Shown one piece after another: positions 52,501 to 63,493 of a DNA stretch of 64,000 bases. Position 1 is the first letter of the stretch; every line of letters begins with the position of its first letter. The stretch is from assembly GCA_949752745.1 (NCBI GenBank), contig OX457031.1, positions 24,876,081-24,940,080 on the forward strand, given 5' to 3'. The position numbers were made by a program, and so were the translations under genes. The stretch is from Protula sp. h YS-2021. Taxonomy: Eukaryota > Annelida > Polychaeta > Sabellida > Serpulidae. A model generated the notes under the pieces. It did no database searches, was not told the origin of the DNA, and saw only the letters and a program-made list of their open reading frames with translations.

Positions 52501-55500
52501 AAAGTTCTCTTGGACATGATGTTTGTCGGAACTGAATAATTTGTGACTAACTGCAGTTATAACCAGAAGTGTATTTGCTGTTAGAATCCAACAGTGAGAT
52601 ATGTTTGATTGTTATAGAAAACAGTTTCAGTACTTTCTTTCGAAAAGCATTTCTTTAATATTTTACTGCTGAGGTGGATTTAGGTTGACTTCTATTTGAC
52701 CGAATTCCATTTCAACCGAGTTTTCCTTATACAAGACCTTCCTTTTCAACAGAATGTAAGAAAAATAAGAGAATTAAATGCGCAGTTGTTTGCAAGGATT
52801 TTTAAAAAAATAATTGGCGGAGCTTCCGTACGAGAACAACAATAATCGGGCCGCGAATCGGGGAACAATATTTTAGAATTTATGAAGAAAAACAGGATAT
52901 TTCGAAAAAAAAGCTCCCGCCCCCCCAAAAAAAACCCCGGAAAATACTGAATCTGTTGATGAGTTAAAAGTTTTTGAAAAAATAAGTTCTAATTGTATCC
53001 AAATGATATAAAGGAAGTGACTATACAAGCACAAACGAAAGTGAAAAATAGTTTTTTAGTAATACTGTACTTAAGTGTTATTCTGAGCCCTCAAATGATT
53101 AATATGCGTTTGAAAGGCTGATGCAATATTTGTTATGATAAAAAGTGTTTTTAATGCAGAGCAACGAAAGAGTGCACTTCACTTGCCCAGGAGCAAAACT
53201 GCAGGAAGGTCATGTTACACTTGTGATGGCGTCAAGTCACATGACCAATGCACGCCAGCGGAATGTCACAAACATCACTCGGTAAGTAATCGAAATACAA
53301 AAACTGAGTACATGTATCACGAAACATAGGAGTAAGACCAATTGGGGGACATACAGGAGTCTTTTCGGACTCTTATACAACAAGAGCCAATGTTGAAAAA
53401 GCTCTAAAAATTTGTCTTGTATCTGACTTGGTTTTCGAGATGCAGATTTTTCGCGTTAAAATTTCTAGATGAGCGCGTTCTGGACAGAAACTGGGGTTTA
53501 AGATAATGATATAAAACTTAATGCAAACCGCGTAAGAAGGGGAAACAAAGCAATCCGATGCGGAATAAAAATTTTCTGAGAACTGTTATATTCTATGGCT
53601 GTGTTTAACCTAGCCATTGAACATAAATTTGAAAATAATAATATTTTGGTTTCTTCAGTTTATTAATTGTTAAAATTTCGGATTTTAATTGGATGAAATG
53701 GCAGAGGTTGTTATTTACAGTTTATTATAAAGATATTTGTTATGAGTCCAATAAAAATTATAATTGATCCAGGGAAGCTGCTCCACATTGATCGTAACAG
53801 ACGAACATGGAAACAGCACGATTTCGAAACAATGCATGCACCCAGATATGTGTCAACGAGCCGAGAGGCATTTCGTAAGTTTTCTTCTCCAAAATTTATT
53901 ATTGTATTCTGTGGAAGTCTTATTTCCGTTACTGAAGTATAAACATACATAAGCCGCGATAATGATCTAAAATAAATAAATTAATTTTATGGACAATCAC
54001 TAAGATTGTTGTAAAAAAAGTATGGTGTATATTTTCATGTTTTCATAAGCATTATTTAATTTGTTAAATCTCCGGGAGATTCGGGATGTATGGTAACTTG
54101 TCACTTTAACTGCAGCCGCGCAGGGTCGCAATGTTGTATTCTTGACATTAATATGTGTTACAAAATAAATATCAGAGAAAGTTTCTAATGAAACACAAAG
54201 ACTTACTTTTAATGAATTTTGTAATGCAATTTTCAGGCAGAATATTGCGTTGGCGTTGGAAAACCGCAGACAACCTGTCATATTTGTTGCTATGGCAATT
54301 TATGCAACGAACAGTTGCCCTCACGTGAACGGCGCCATGCTGTCGAGCGCGGGAAAGACTCTTCGAGTAATCGTCACAAATTTAGAGATAAAAGCCCCTT
54401 TTAAGAATAGACGTATTCTAAGCTCTAAGCCGTGGCAACTCACTGAAAAAAGTTCCAAATGAAAGTAACAAAGAAAAAAATAAAACGAATAAAAATGTCT
54501 CTTTGTTATATGATTACTGTTTTTATAATAATTTGCTACACGAAAATTATACACGATAAAAGTAATGCTTTTAGGTAAATGACGCAGTCTTGGTTAAAAA
54601 CTACATGAATTACTTGAAACCTGCATCGAATGACTGCAATTGAAAAGTTATCTCATTAATGATGTGTATGTAGGACATTTATTTATATACTTGAGTCCTG
54701 TAATCACGATTGTTGAACCTTGCTTAATGTCCTTGTTATCAAACAGGTACAATGAGCTATACATCCCAAAAGTCAACAAGTCCGAAATCGACTTCGCCGA
54801 AGTCGACTTCACCAAAATCAACCTCACCAAAATCGACTTCACCAAAATCGACTTCACCAAAATCGACCGAACCAGCAGCAACCACCACTACCACAAGCGC
54901 TCCACCACCACCAGATCACTGCAACCCGAATCCATGTAACGAAGGCGACTGTGCTAACCATGGAGACGGTTACCGTTGTTACTGCCCGGAAGGCTGGACA
55001 GGAACTCATTGCGAATTTGGTATATCATTCTTTAAAATTTTATTATAGATTTTTTCGATCAAAGATCTCCTAGAATTAAGACAAAAATGTCCTTGTTTCT
55101 CATCCCCGACCGGTCAACTAAAACTAAATATAAAAAGAGACAGGTCTAAAAAAGATTCGAGTAAGAAAGAAATTGACCGGACAGGTGGGTGTACACAATT
55201 TGAAATAAAAAAAATTAACCTGAAAGCTGAAAAACAGCAAATGAATTTTCAGATGAAAATATTCTCAAAATTTGGCATTTGCCTCTTCGGCGCTTGCATT
55301 GTCTCAAAAGAAAAACTTTAAATGCTTCAAAATAGCAACTTAAATAGTAAATAGTAAATAGTAAATAGATTTTACGTGCCTAGTTCTAAAAGATATTCAA
55401 AGACACGATACAATAATATAAAAATAACTGATCACATAGTAAAATAGCTAAAAGACACTGACTAGATTGTTATCACAGATAGGTAATACTGAATAAAAAA

Positions 55501-58500
55501 GTTTTTAGTTTCTTTTTAAAAGACAGGTAGTTCGTTTCTAAACGTAGGGAAGTTGGTAGGTTGTTCCACAGTCGCGGTGCCGAAACAGAGAAGGCCCTAT
55601 CACCATAGGTTTTTGTCCGGGATTTTGGCACATTTAACAGATTCTTATGTATTGAACGCAGAGTCCTAGAAGGTTGGTAAGGTGAGAGTAGTTCGCATAG
55701 ATATTCTGGAGCTGTGGCCTGGATAACCCGAAATGTCAATAGTAGAATTTTAAACTTAGTTCTGCGATCAACTGGTAACCAATGTAGCGATTTTAAAATG
55801 GGGGTAATGTGGTCATATTTTCTGTTGCACGTCACTAAGCGAGCGGCAATATTTTGTATCCGTTGTAGCTGACTGATGCGGCATTTAGGAAGACCATATA
55901 GTATTGCATAGCCGTAGTCCAACCGGGAGGATATCAGTGCATGTACTAGCTTTTTACAGGAGTCCTGTGAGATGTATGGCCGTATGGAGCGAATGTTTCT
56001 GAGATGATATAGGCACGTCTTACAGCGCTGCGATATTTCCTTTTCTAGTGTCAAATGTGAATCAAATATTATTCCAATGTTTTTTGCACTATCTGTTGGG
56101 CTAATATGGGTTTCACCAATCACAATGCTATTCAAATTAAAACTAGTAACGTGTGATGATGGAGTTATAACAAGCACTTCGGTTTTCGAGTCATTTAACT
56201 TTAATTTGTTGACTGACATCCAAAGTCTAATTTCTTCGATGCATGCTTCCAGCTTCCTCACTGAATAATTGAAATCAGTACGATCATTTAGTCGAAATTG
56301 TACATAATTTTGAGTGTCATCCGCATAAATATGAAAGTTAACTGCATGGCGCCGTGTGATATCTACCACCGGCAAGGTGTAAATTTTGTAATCCGCGGGA
56401 CCCATTAGAGAACCTTGGGGCGCACCGAAAGAAAGACAGATCTGGTCGGATAGTGCGCCATCTATAATAACCGCTTGCGACCTTCCAGTGTGATATTCGG
56501 AGAACCATTTAAGAGTGGTGTCTTCGATACCCAGACGCTCATGAAGCCTTTGCATCAGGACTGCATGATCAATTGTATCAAATGCCGCGCTCAGGTCCAA
56601 CATAACTAAAACAACGCCACGCTTATCGTCAAGCGCGCGCAAGATATCGTCAAATATACGCACCAGAGCTGTCTCCGTTCAATGAAAAGCACGATATGCA
56701 GATTGAAATTTTTCGTGTAATTGGTTTTGTGACATGTGTGTATCCAAACGTTCAATGACTGCTTTTTCTATTATTTTGGAAATCCACGGAATATTGGATA
56801 CTGGTCGGTAAACTTATAAATTGAAGTTGTAAGTATTCTGTCTTATAAATCTTTTATCATTACCCCAGTACATTGTATGTCTTGGCGACTATAATTTTGA
56901 CCAAAGACGGCTTTTTTAGCGAAAAATATGATAAAAAAGGAAGAGAAGCAACACTGTTTTTCTTCTTGGCTTCAAGTACTCATTGAGTATGTGAGAAATA
57001 TTACAATATTATAACCTCCAAATCCTTATGAGATAGCTGGGGTTTTTTTTTCAAAGCATGTATGCAGGAAAGAAGGGAGTATATTTTATATTGTCCTCTG
57101 CACCGTCCTGCTGGGTCCTTAAGTGTGCCAAAATGTCACTGGACCTTTAAACGAATAAGTTATCGTTCACTCCTATACTCTACTTCCCTGGTTATGTTTG
57201 TGTGTGTAGGTAAAAACATAGTTTTTTTGGGGGAGGGTGGTGAAGTGTTATCTGGACAGTCACTTAATTATGGATCCAGTCAGGGAGACCTTGACTTAAG
57301 AAGAAGCACTGAAGCCATTGCAATTATATTCATGTCTTGATGTTATCGTGAAGCAAAAGAAATGCTCCATATTCATACTGACCTATCATTTCACGCACAT
57401 CAGTATTCTTTTTCTTCTTCTTTTTTAAAGAAATTGATCCGTGCTCCCCAAATCCGTGTATGAACGGCGGCGTGTGTCATCCGGACGGTAACTCCTACTG
57501 GTGTGAATGTGCAGAAGGCTACCTCGGAATCATCTGTGAAGTTCGTAAGTCATCCCGCAACAAATCAAATTTAAGTGACATTTTATACAATGCTTCAAAT
57601 TAAAAATAAAAGCATACGGTAAAACCGTCATTTTTTAAACTGCAGCAACTTTATTATACGCTTTTGGAGCTGGAAGTACCCTGGCTGCTGACACCAGACT
57701 TGCCCAAACAAAATAAATGGACGTAGAAAATGACGGTTAAATGAAGTTGCCAGAGGTATGGAATAGCACTACGCATCTGTAAATGAATTTAATGAATAGA
57801 TAAATTAAGGTATTGTCCAGGAGAAAAAACAACAGATAATCGCCGAGGAAAACATACATGGTTAAACCCGCCGTTATATTTTATTTTTAGCTCCAAATCC
57901 GTGTTGTCCGGATCCGTGTCTGAATGGTGGGGAATGTGCCGTGGTGGACGCACAGCCCGGATACGCATGTCACTGCCCGGATGGCTACCACGGCCAACAT
58001 TGCGAAAATGACGGTATAGTGTAATCCCTGGAAAATGGGGCAACCGGTGGGACTGAATAAAGTGGTCCGATTTCCAGGATGATCCTACTGGAGGTGGGGT
58101 TGGTGGGGGAGGGGGTGGTTCTTATTAATGGGAGAAACTATAATGGGAATTGGAAAAGTGGTCCTATTTGTAAGGTGGTCCAATTTTCACTGCATTTTAA
58201 TATGCTTTGCATTTCCAGGATTTCACGCTTTATTTTCAATTTCCAAATGCTATAAGTTCTAAGTGAAAAGTAATAATTAGCTGACATTCAAATACCCCGT
58301 AACGAAGTACAGCATTTAGCTGATATTGATTTATTTTAAGACAACATGGAGTATCTTTGACCAGTGATACAGTGTTGACTTTTGGACCAATACTTTTGTA
58401 ACTGGTCATTAATGTCTTCATGCTGCCTAAACTAAATATATTTTTTACGTGACTTAACTAGCACTTTAATCACAAATACAGTAAAACCTGTGCTGTAATT

Positions 58501-61500
58501 GCAATATCTATCGACTTTTGCGTGCTGGTCAATATTGAAAAATTATCGACTTGGAAATCAACCAATCAGATTGCAGCATTGGCCAATTCATGTAACAAAT
58601 ACAATTGAAAACTAACGATCTAAGTCAAACAAACAAACAAATATCAGCAAAACTGTGGAGCATGGAGCATAACGCAATAGCCGTTTTTTTTTTTTTTTGT
58701 CATTTGTATACGCAGAGTCTCCCTGTGAACCAAATCCCTGCAAAAACAACGGGCAGTGCCATGAAATTGGCGACAACTATTTGTGCCGCTGCCAAGAAGG
58801 CTATGGAGGTCGTCACTGTGAAGGTGGGTCATGCCAACCCGTTTTTTGTTTTTGTTTTCTGGGTTTGTAAAAGTGTAAAGATCACAAAAAGATGCACCAA
58901 AGAGATCAGGGGGCACTTAAAAATTAATTCTGTTATTTGAGCTGAGTTCACCGGAACAGAAAAATAGCCAAAAAATGTATTCTTTTTGCGTTTTCTTCAG
59001 ATAGTTCTAACCATGCCAGAAGTTCACCTTGGTATCCCTGTAGGGTGCTGTGTCCCGATAAAAGCGCTCTGATGGTTCCCTCCATCTCCCTACCCTTTGA
59101 GCTTAAATCCTGGGAACCCTCATTTCATAATTGGTTACCATGCTTGTTCAGTGCTAGCTTAAAAAAGTACAACAGTAGATGTTAAAATTACCCATGGATC
59201 TCATCTATACAAAACAAATCAGCTATACAAAAAAAATATATCGTCAGATATCGTAACTAAAATGCAAAAATAACGAAATAAGAATTGCAGTTCTTACCAG
59301 TACAGTCGTTTCGTTAACAGAAGCGGAGAACCCGTGTGAACCAAATCCATGCAAGAACGGGGGAGAGTGTGACAGCGTCTCGGACGAGCCAGGCTACGTG
59401 TGTAAATGCCCCTTTGACTTCGAAGGCCAACACTGTGAAATAGGTACAACTGAAAGCAATATGAAAATAACAGTTTTGTTATAATATAAATAATAAGGGT
59501 AATAAAAACCATAAAGGTAACCGTAGTATATATAATAATATGTAAATTTCTTTTTAATATATAGTGGAATCCTAGAAATAGGATATCGGAACTGATCTAA
59601 GGTGGTCCAGTTTCTAGTATATGATTACCAATACACAATAGACTCTCCGTCTAGTATATCATGACCACTCCCATAACAGACTGTTCCTCTCACAGATCAT
59701 GACCAATTCCACAACAGACTGTTTCTCTAACAGATCATGACCACTCCCATAACAGACTGTTCCTCTAACAGGTCATGACCACTCCCACAACAGACTGTTC
59801 CTCTAACAGATCATGACCAATTCCACAACAGACTGTTTCTCTAACAGATCATGACCACTCCCACAACAGACTGTTCCTCTAGCAGATCATGACCACTCCC
59901 ACAACAGACTGTTCCTCTAATATGTCATGACCACTCCCACAACAGACTGCTCCTCTAACAGACAATAAGCACTCCCACAACAGACTGTTCCTCTAACGCA
60001 TCATAACCACTCCCATAACAGACTGTTCCTCTAACAGGTCATGACCACTCCCACAACAGACTGTTCCTCTAACAGATCATGACCAATTCCACAATAGACT
60101 GTTTCTCTAACAGATCATGACCACTCCCACAACAGACTGTTCCTCTAGCAGATCATGACCACTCCCACAACAGACTGTTCCTCTAATATGTCATGACCAC
60201 TCCCACAACAGACTGCTCCTCTAACAGACAATAAGCACTCCCACAACAGACTGTTTCTCTAACGCATCATAACCACTCCCACAACAGACTGTTCCTCTAG
60301 CAGATCATGACAACTCCCACAACAGACTGTTCCTCTAACAGATCATGACCAATTCCACAAAAGACTGTTCCTCTCACAGATCATGACCAATTCCACAACA
60401 GACTGTTTCTCTAACAGATCATGACCACTCCCACAACAGACTGTTCCTCTAACAGATCATGACCAATTCCACAAAAGACTGTTCCTCTCACAGATCATGA
60501 CCAATTCCACATCAGACTGTTTTTCTAACAGGTCATGACCACTCCCACAACAGACTGTTCCTCTAACAGATCATGACCACTCCCACAACAGACTGTTCCT
60601 CTAACAGGTCATGACCAATTCCACAACAGACTATTCCTCTAGCAGATCATGACCAATTCCACGACAGACTGTTCCTCTAACAGGTCATGACCAATTCCAC
60701 AACAGACTGTTCCTCTAACAGGTCATGACCAATTCCACAACAGACTATTCCTGTAGCAGATCATGACCACTCCCACAACAGACGGTTCCTCTAACAGGTC
60801 ATGACCAATTCCACAACAGACTGTTCCTCTAACAGGTCATGACCAATTCCACAACAGACTATTCCTCTAGCAGATCATGACCACTGCCACAATAGACTGC
60901 TCCTCTAACAGGTCATGACCATTCCCACAACAGACTGTTCCTCTAACAGATCATGACCACTCCCACAACAGACTGTTCCTCTAACAGATCATGACCACTC
61001 CCACAACAGACTGTTCCTCTAACAGATCATGACCACTCCCACAACAGACTGTTCCTCTAATATGTCATGACCACTCCCACAACAGACTGTTTCTCTAACA
61101 GATCATGACCAATTCCACAACAGACTGTTTCTCTAACAGATCATGACCACTCCCACAACAGACTGTTCGTCTAACAGACCACAACCACTCCCACAACAGA
61201 CTGTTCCTCTAACACATCATGACCACTCCCATAACAGACTGTTCCTCTAACAGACAATAACCACTCCCACAACAGAGTGTTCCTCTAACACATCATAACC
61301 ACTCCCACAACAGACTGTTCCTCTAACAGATCATAACCACTCCCACAACAGACTGTTCCTCTAACACTTCATGACCACTCCCACAACAGACTGTTCCTCT
61401 AACAGATCATGACCACTCCCACAACAGACTGTTCGTCTAACAGACCACAACCACTCCCACAACAGACTGTTCCTCTAACACATCATGACCACTCCCATAA

Positions 61501-63493
61501 CAGACTGTTCCTCTAACACATCATGACCACTCCCACAATCGACTGTTCCTCTAACAGACAATAACCACTCCCACAACAGAGTGTTCCTCTAACACATCAT
61601 AACCACTCCCACAACAGACTGTTCCTCTAACAGATCATGACCACTCCCACAACAGACTGTTCGTCTAACAGACCACAACCACTCCCACAACAGACTGTTC
61701 CTCTAACACATCATGACCACTCCCACAACAGACTGTTCCTCTAACACATCATGACCACTCCCACAATCGACTGTTCCTCTAACAGACAATAACCACTCCC
61801 ACAACAGAGTGTTCCTCTAACAGATCATAACCACTCCCACAACAGACTGTTCCTCTAACACATCATAACCACTCCCACAACAGACTGTTCCTCTAACACT
61901 TCATGACCACTCCCACAACAGACTGTTCCTCTAACAGATCATGACCACTCCCACAACAGACTGTTCGTCTAACAGACCACAACCACTCCCACAACAGACT
62001 GTTCCTCTAACACATCATGACCACTCCCATAACAGACTGTTCCTCTAACAGATCATGATCAGTTTATTGACAGACTGCTCCTGTGGTATAGCATGATCAC
62101 TACAGAACAGACTGTTCCTCTTATACGTCATGACCACTTTACTGACAGATTATTCCTCCAGTGTATTATGACCAGTCCATTACAGACTGTTCCTGTAATA
62201 CACCATGACAACTTTGCTGACAGACTGTTCCTCTAGTATATCCTGAAAACTCCCACATGACTGTTCCTCTATTATATCATGACTACTCCCACTACAGACT
62301 GTTCCTCTAGCATATTGTGACCACTCCCACCATAGTCTGTTCCTCTAGTATATTAGGCCACTCCCTCAACAGACTGTTAGTCTCATATATTATGACGACT
62401 TCCAGAAAGTTTGTTCCTCTAGTATATCATGACCGCTCCAACAACAGACTGTTACTCTGGTATATCATGACCACTTCCTTAACAGACTGTTCCTCTAGTA
62501 TATCATGACTACTCCCTCAACAAACTGTTCCTGCAGTATATCCGGACCACTCTGCAACAGTATGTCTCTCTAGTATATCCTGGCCACTCTGCAACAGTAT
62601 GTCCCTTTAGTATATCCTGACCACTCTGCAACAGTATGTCCCTCTAGTATATCCTGACCACTCTGCAACAGTATGTCCTTCTAGTATATCCTGACCACTC
62701 TGCAACAGTATGTCCCTTTAGTATATCCTGACCACTCTGCAACAGTATGTCCCTCTAGTATATCCTGACCACTCTGCAACAGTATGTCCTTCTAGTATAT
62801 CCTGACCACTCTGCAACAGTATGTCCCTCTAGTATATCCTGACCACTCTGCAACAGTATGTCCCTCTAGTATATCCTGACCACTCAAACATCTTCGTCTA
62901 GTATATCATGACTACTCCCACGACAGACTGTGCCTCAACTATATCGAGTACAATCCCACCATAGTCTGTTCCTGTAGTATATCATGGCCACTCCAACAAA
63001 AGATTGTTCCTCTGGTATATCGTGACCACTCCCTCAACAGGCTGTTCGGATACTGTATAACAAAGCTGTTACGAGACTGTGTACCACAGAATACCATGAC
63101 AACTCCCCCGGAAAACTGCCCTGGCCTATCAGGGAAACCCGCGATTTTACCTCTGCTACTCCTACATGCTACCTTAGTATATCTTTATCACTGGGATATT
63201 CTACCATTTAGTGTCCCCCATAAGTGATATCTTCGCTATTAGTTTCAAAACCATAAGCGATAAGGCAATAACTGGGTTATTTTTGGAATCAATGTTAATT
63301 GACCAATGCAGACTGTAATGGAACTGAAGTGTTCAATAAAGGGCTTTCATGAACAATTACACATTTTTTTATTCAGAGATTGTCGATCCATGTGAGCCTA
63401 ATCCGTGCCACAATGGTGGAGAATGCTTGCCTGATGGAGATAGTTTTGGCTGCCTTTGCCCTGATGGTTACGGAGGAGAACTGTGCGAAATAG
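49431..63493 (+). CDS. Secreted Ly6/uPAR + STSPK stalk + multi-EGF gene, 5' part
   Basis: Exons: 49431-49500, 53160-53281, 53773-53874, 54237-54324, 54747-55019, 57431-57544, 57891-58013, 58716-58823, 59321-59443, 63377-63493. All phases chain. Order: signal peptide, one Ly6/uPAR (LU) domain over three exons, an STSPK repeat plus Thr/Pro stalk, then six EGF domains of the NPCxNGGxC type. The last donor (gtgcgt at 63494) shows that the gene continues past the window. The product is extracellular or a cell-surface protein; a membrane anchor, if any, is outside the window. I do not recognise this combination as a named protein, and function is not inferred beyond adhesion or ligand-type roles typical of EGF arrays. 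Confidence 0.82.
49501..53159 (+). other. Ly6-EGF gene intron 1, non-coding
   Basis: AT-rich. It contains imperfect inverted repeats of TTCATACTTCACA type near 49725-49860 and the palindromic repeats at 50755-50866. No exon is supported. Confidence 0.55.
50755..50866. repeat. Four ~31 bp units, each near-palindromic
   Basis: Units of the form CCAGGAAATGTACATTTCCT. The last is almost perfectly self-complementary (CCAGGAAA ... TTTCCTGG). Confidence 0.75.
53160..53281 (+). CDS. Ly6-EGF gene exon 2: first Ly6 finger
   Basis: 122 bp, phase 1 to 0. [19 protein letters not shown] gives the first four LU cysteines with the CYxC start. The acceptor is tttttaatgcag. A second in-frame acceptor 45 nt downstream (after AAACTGCAG, exon from 53205) would bring the first cysteine next to the signal-peptide cleavage site and could be used alternatively. 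The donor is gtaagt. Confidence 0.78.
53773..53874 (+). CDS. Ly6-EGF gene exon 3: middle of the Ly6 domain
   Basis: 102 bp, phase 0 at both ends. [20 protein letters not shown] then CMHPDMCQ has the LU pattern of a beta hairpin followed by a C-x5-C loop, with one N-glycosylation sequon (NST). The acceptor tract is purine-rich and weak; the donor gtaagt is strong. Confidence 0.75.
54237..54324 (+). CDS. Ly6-EGF gene exon 4: Ly6 C-terminal CC...CN
   Basis: 88 bp, phase 0 to 1. [20 protein letters not shown] is followed by LCNEQLPS. The CC-x4-CN ending is diagnostic of the LU fold. The domain has 12 cysteines over three exons, slightly more than the usual 8-10. The acceptor is attttcag and the donor gtgaac. 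Confidence 0.8.
54747..55019 (+). CDS. Ly6-EGF gene exon 5: STSPK repeats plus EGF 1
   Basis: 273 bp, phase 1 to 1. Six or seven copies of STSPK (15 bp DNA repeats) lead to a Thr/Pro stretch ([17 protein letters not shown]), a likely mucin-like O-glycosylated stalk. The EGF domain follows ([11 protein letters not shown], then [15 protein letters not shown]). [12 protein letters not shown] fits the Asp/Asn hydroxylation consensus C-x-[DN]-x4-[FY]-x-C-x-C. No lysine-free mucin identity is implied. Confidence 0.85.
55342..56815 (-). mobile_element. 5'-truncated L2/CR1-type LINE
   Basis: Antisense in the intron between EGF 1 and EGF 2. Reading on the minus strand it begins abruptly at about 56815 within the reverse transcriptase ([18 protein letters not shown]). 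It continues to the RT C-terminus and ends with a short 3' UTR and a (CTATTTA)n tail at 55342-55368. Short tandem 3' tails instead of poly-A are typical of L2/CR1 elements. No target duplication was identified. Confidence 0.88.
55473..56815 (-). pseudogene. LINE reverse transcriptase fragment
   Basis: The motifs [22 protein letters not shown] and [10 protein letters not shown] (catalytic YADD) are intact over an uninterrupted 396-codon stretch (55473-56663). Upstream the same frame is interrupted by one TGA at 56681-56679, just before the TETALVR segment. The endonuclease and N-terminal RT are absent. Confidence 0.9.
57431..57544 (+). CDS. Ly6-EGF gene exon 6: EGF 2
   Basis: 114 bp, phase 1 to 1. 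[18 protein letters not shown] then [16 protein letters not shown] has six cysteines in EGF spacing. A strong polypyrimidine tract precedes the acceptor; the donor is gtaagt. Confidence 0.92.
57891..58013 (+). CDS. Ly6-EGF gene exon 7: EGF 3
   Basis: 123 bp, phase 1 to 1. [18 protein letters not shown] then [17 protein letters not shown]. One extra cysteine (CC at the first position) makes seven, so an odd cysteine or an alternative first cysteine exists. Confidence 0.92.
58716..58823 (+). CDS. Ly6-EGF gene exon 8: EGF 4
   Basis: 108 bp, phase 1 to 1. [20 protein letters not shown] then [17 protein letters not shown]-run precedes the acceptor tatacgcag. Confidence 0.93.
59321..59443 (+). CDS. 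Ly6-EGF gene exon 9: EGF 5
   Basis: 123 bp, phase 1 to 1. [20 protein letters not shown] then [16 protein letters not shown]. It is followed by the minisatellite intron. Confidence 0.93.
   Translation, partial: KRRTRVNQIHARTGESVTASRTSQATCVNAPLTSKANTVK
59605..63130. repeat. 38 bp minisatellite array, about 90 units
   Basis: The consensus contains ATCATGACCACTCCCACAAC then AGACTGTTCCTCTAACAG (38 bp). Both edges are degenerate. A sub-block at about 62540-62885 is a homogenised 37 bp variant with CCACTCTGCAACAGTATGTC. Longer multi-unit blocks recur (for example the order near 59700-59990 repeats near 60000-60260), showing higher-order duplication. It fills almost all of the 3.9 kb intron between EGF 5 and EGF 6. 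Confidence 0.95.
63377..63493 (+). CDS. Ly6-EGF gene exon 10: EGF 6 (last exon in window)
   Basis: 117 bp, phase 1 to 1. [20 protein letters not shown] then [16 protein letters not shown]. The acceptor is tttattcag and the donor gtgcgt, so further exons lie to the right. Confidence 0.93.
   Translation, partial: RLSIHVSLIRATMVENACLMEIVLAAFALMVTEENCAK

Noticed and set aside
62317..62508. 63-residue frame
   Set aside because: It lies inside the 38 bp minisatellite, whose period is not a multiple of three.
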